A DNA stretch of 7,874 nt. Origin: Spartobacteria bacterium (GTDB lineage: Bacteria > Verrucomicrobiota > Verrucomicrobiia > Chthoniobacterales > UBA6821). The notes beneath the pieces are model-generated. The model ran no database searches. It was not told the DNA's origin and saw only the letters and a program-made list of their open reading frames with translations. The position numbers and the translations under genes are program-made. Numbering within the stretch: the first letter of the stretch is position 1; the number at the start of each line of letters is the position of its first letter. Location of the stretch: positions 1-7,874 of the forward strand of contig CANIBV010000077.1 of assembly GCA_947466005.1 (NCBI GenBank), in the 5' to 3' direction. Positions 6,635 to 7,874 of the stretch are shown piece after piece.

Positions 6635-7399
6635 TCAAACAGGCTTCCTGACGGGGATCCCGCGTGCGGCCAGTTCCCTCTTCACATCGCCGACTGTGTA
6701 ATGACCGAAGTGGAAAATGCTGGCGGCAAGGACTGCGTCGGCCTTCCCGATAGTAAGGACTTCGGCCATGTGGTAGATATCTCCGGCGCCGCCGCTGGCA
6801 ATCACCGGGATGCCGATGGCATCGCTCACTGCGGCGGTGAGATCGAGATCGTAGCCTTTTTTCGTTCCATCCGAGTCCATGCTGGTGAGGAGGATCTCCC
6901 CGGCTCCTCGCTTGGCGACCTCCTTGGCCCAATCAACCGCCTGCCATATCGTCGGCCTGCGACCACCATGCGTGTGGACGATCCATCCTCCGTTCCCGTC
7001 GCGTCGGGCATCGATGGCCACGACGACGCACTGGGAGCCGAATCCCTCAGCCGAGGCATTCACGAGGTTCGGATCATCAAGAGCGGCCGTGTTCATGCTC
7101 ACCTTGTCGGCGCCTGCCAGGAGCATGGCGCGCACATCCTCCACCTTGCGAATCCCTCCTCCGACGGTCAGGGGCATGAAACAAGCGTCGGCGGTCCTCT
7201 CGACGACTTCGCGCATGGTGGCGCGTCCCTCGTGGGAGGCGGTAATGTCGAGGAATACCAGTTCGTCGGCCCCCTGGGCATCGTAGGCACGTGCGCACTC
7301 CACGGGATCCCCCGCGTCTCGGATATTCTCGAACTTGGTTCCCTTGACGACACGTCCGCCATCCACATCAAGACAGGGAATGATTCGTTTGCAGAGCAT
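6635..7399 (-). CDS. hisF: Imidazole glycerol phosphate synthase cyclase subunit HisF
   Basis: HisF is the (beta/alpha)8-barrel cyclase. With ammonia delivered by the glutaminase HisH it turns PRFAR into imidazole glycerol phosphate (histidine pathway) and AICAR (returned to purine synthesis). The 254-residue length is standard. The two catalytic aspartates sit at the canonical positions, Asp11 (IIPCLDVDGGRVVKG) and Asp130 (VVVAIDARRD). Phosphate-binding and barrel motifs PLTVGGGIR (76-84), ADKVSMNTAA (97-106), HTHGGR (142-147), EILLTSMDSDGTKKGYD and VIASGGAG (199-206) are all present, so the enzyme should be active. The gene stands alone with no hisH, hisA or hisI nearby, implying dispersed his genes. 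The ATG at 7399 is the only possible start, because a TAG lies four codons upstream in frame. No Shine-Dalgarno precedes it, and a heptad repeat begins 14 bases upstream. Confidence 0.97.
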   Translation of the reverse strand: MLCKRIIPCLDVDGGRVVKGTKFENIRDAGDPVECARAYDAQGADELVFLDITASHEGRATMREVVERTADACFMPLTVGGGIRKVEDVRAMLLAGADKVSMNTAALDDPNLVNASAEGFGSQCVVVAIDARRDGNGGWIVHTHGGRRPTIWQAVDWAKEVAKRGAGEILLTSMDSDGTKKGYDLDLTAAVSDAIGIPVIASGGAGDIYHMAEVLTIGKADAVLAASIFHFGHYTVGDVKRELAARGIPVRKPV

Positions 7400-7413
7400 C
7401 TGGTGAGGCTAAA

Positions 7414-7441
7414 TGTTGAATGATGAATTATGAAGGATGAA
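7414..7441. repeat. Heptad repeat upstream of hisF
   Basis: Four consecutive 7-base units on the plus strand, TGTTGAA, TGATGAA, TTATGAA and GGATGAA, share the core TGAA. On the minus strand they read as TTCATCC, TTCATAA, TTCATCA, TTCAACA and end 14 bases before the hisF ATG. No complementary second arm is seen, so this would be a half or truncated element compared with the one in ribD. The period is the same as in ribD but the unit is different. Confidence 0.7.
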
Positions 7442-7574
7442 AACCTGTGCCTGGCGCGAGAAGTGACCTTTCCCTCCCCTGCATCCCCTTGGCTAGCCTG
7501 GCCGTTGCTTCGCATCCGTCACGGATCCCTGTGAATCCCTTCCGGCCCAATTCATGGAATGTTCCCGTAAAGGG

Positions 7575-7602
7575 TTGCACCCTCTCGCTCGTGGCCTAAA
7601 TT
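7575..7602 (+). promoter_or_regulatory. Weak candidate promoter for the amidase gene
   Basis: TTGCAC (7575-7580) and TAAATT (7597-7602) are 16 bases apart and loosely match sigma-70 hexamers (three and four of six). Transcription would begin only a few bases before the ATG at 7614, which would fit the absence of a Shine-Dalgarno sequence. Two small inverted repeats lie nearby: ATCCGT-C-ACGGAT (7514-7526) and AGGGT-TGC-ACCCT (7571-7583), the latter overlapping the -35 hexamer. Matches this weak are common by chance. Confidence 0.2.
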
Positions 7603-7613
7603 CACTTTTTATC

Positions 7614-7874
7614 ATGACTAACCGAGTCTTCATGATTTGTGCCCTGCGATGCCTGCCACTGCTGGCCGCCTTGCTGTTGCCCGGTTGCGCTCTCTTCGAG
7701 GAGGGAGCGACCCTTTCCAATTTCCACACCGTGGTCTTGGATCCCGGTCACGGAGGCTATGACAATGGGGCAAAGTCTGTCCGGGGACTGAGTGAAAAGA
7801 TGCTGACTCTCGATGTGGCCCGACGCGTCAAACCTCTTCTCCAAGCTCGCGGCTATCAGGTGGTCATGACGCGC
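7614..7874 (+). CDS. N-acetylmuramoyl-L-alanine amidase (Amidase_3), predicted lipoprotein, 3' end outside window
   Basis: The first 87 codons of a zinc amidase that cleaves the bond between MurNAc and the stem peptide of peptidoglycan. The N-terminus is a lipoprotein signal peptide: Arg4, a hydrophobic stretch (7-22, with Arg12 in it) and the lipobox LPGC, with Cys25 as the lipidated residue, so the enzyme should be membrane-anchored outside the cytoplasm. After a short linker the Amidase_3 fold begins with HTVVLDPGHGGYDNGA (38-53), His46 being the first zinc ligand, and GLSEKMLTLDVA (58-69), Glu61 being the second. The third ligand and the catalytic Glu lie beyond the window. The ATG at 7614 is chosen because it gives a signal peptide of normal length. 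An in-frame ATG at 7554 would add 20 residues and one at 7632 would remove the early Arg. No clear ribosome binding site precedes any of them. Confidence 0.88.
   Translation, partial: MTNRVFMICALRCLPLLAALLLPGCALFEEGATLSNFHTVVLDPGHGGYDNGAKSVRGLSEKMLTLDVARRVKPLLQARGYQVVMTR

Noticed and set aside
6701..7423. Plus-strand open frame of 240 codons opposite hisF
   Set aside because: It is antisense to a complete HisF with both catalytic aspartates and conserved barrel motifs. The opposite frame is explained by GC-rich codon bias.
7554..7613. Upstream in-frame ATG at 7554 for the amidase
   Set aside because: It would place about 20 extra residues before the signal peptide and has no ribosome binding site; the lipobox at Cys25 fits the start at 7614.
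6482..7613. tRNA, riboswitch (for example FMN upstream of ribD) or other structured RNA in the spacers
   Set aside because: No cloverleaf or conserved riboswitch core was seen. The 37-base leader of ribD is far too short for an FMN riboswitch, and the spacers around hisF show only small inverted repeats.
1..7874. A new defence, mobile or biosynthetic system
   Set aside because: All long genes belong to recognised housekeeping families. No nuclease-toxin pair, integrase, transposase, reverse transcriptase or phage gene is visible, and the genes do not form a plausible joint system.

Overview
The window is a GC-rich bacterial chromosome segment of housekeeping genes with no recognisable phage, transposase, CRISPR, tRNA or rRNA. 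The source is probably a PVC-type bacterium, most likely Verrucomicrobiota. That assignment rests on remembered resemblance of the UvrA and aldo/keto reductase sequences and on the scattered, non-operonic hisF and ribD; it is an inference and was not searched.

Layout. Positions 1-77 (+) may hold the Lys/Arg-rich tail of a gene entering from the left. Positions 5305 to 38 (-) hold a tight three-gene operon read right to left: a TrmA/RumA-family RNA uracil-5-methyltransferase, an aldo/keto reductase (10-base gap, Shine-Dalgarno overlapping the previous stop) and uvrA (5-base gap). ribD (5343-6467, +) is divergent from this operon across about 37 bases and ends in a hairpin terminator overlapping its stop codon. 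A 150-base spacer follows, then hisF (6635-7399, -), a 214-base spacer, and the 5' part of a lipoprotein N-acetylmuramoyl-L-alanine amidase (7614 to window end, +). No gene-free stretch exceeds 300 bases.

Roles. The genes do not form one pathway. They cover nucleotide excision repair (uvrA), RNA modification (TrmA/RumA family), riboflavin synthesis (ribD), histidine/purine metabolism (hisF), cell-wall remodelling (amidase) and an oxidoreductase of unknown substrate.

The most notable signal is not a gene. Two short sequences have strict 7-base periodicity. One lies inside ribD: four ATAGRAG-type heptads, an 8-base spacer and four AACTCCY heptads, able to fold into a long imperfect hairpin and read in frame as about 20 extra residues in the deaminase domain. 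The other, four TGATGAA-type heptads, sits just upstream of hisF where a ribosome binding site would be expected. They look like members of a dispersed heptameric repeat class, one of which has been tolerated inside an essential-type enzyme. The reductase also carries a C-terminal domain that resembles a ferredoxin-like 4Fe-4S module but has no cysteine. I found no convincing new multi-gene system.
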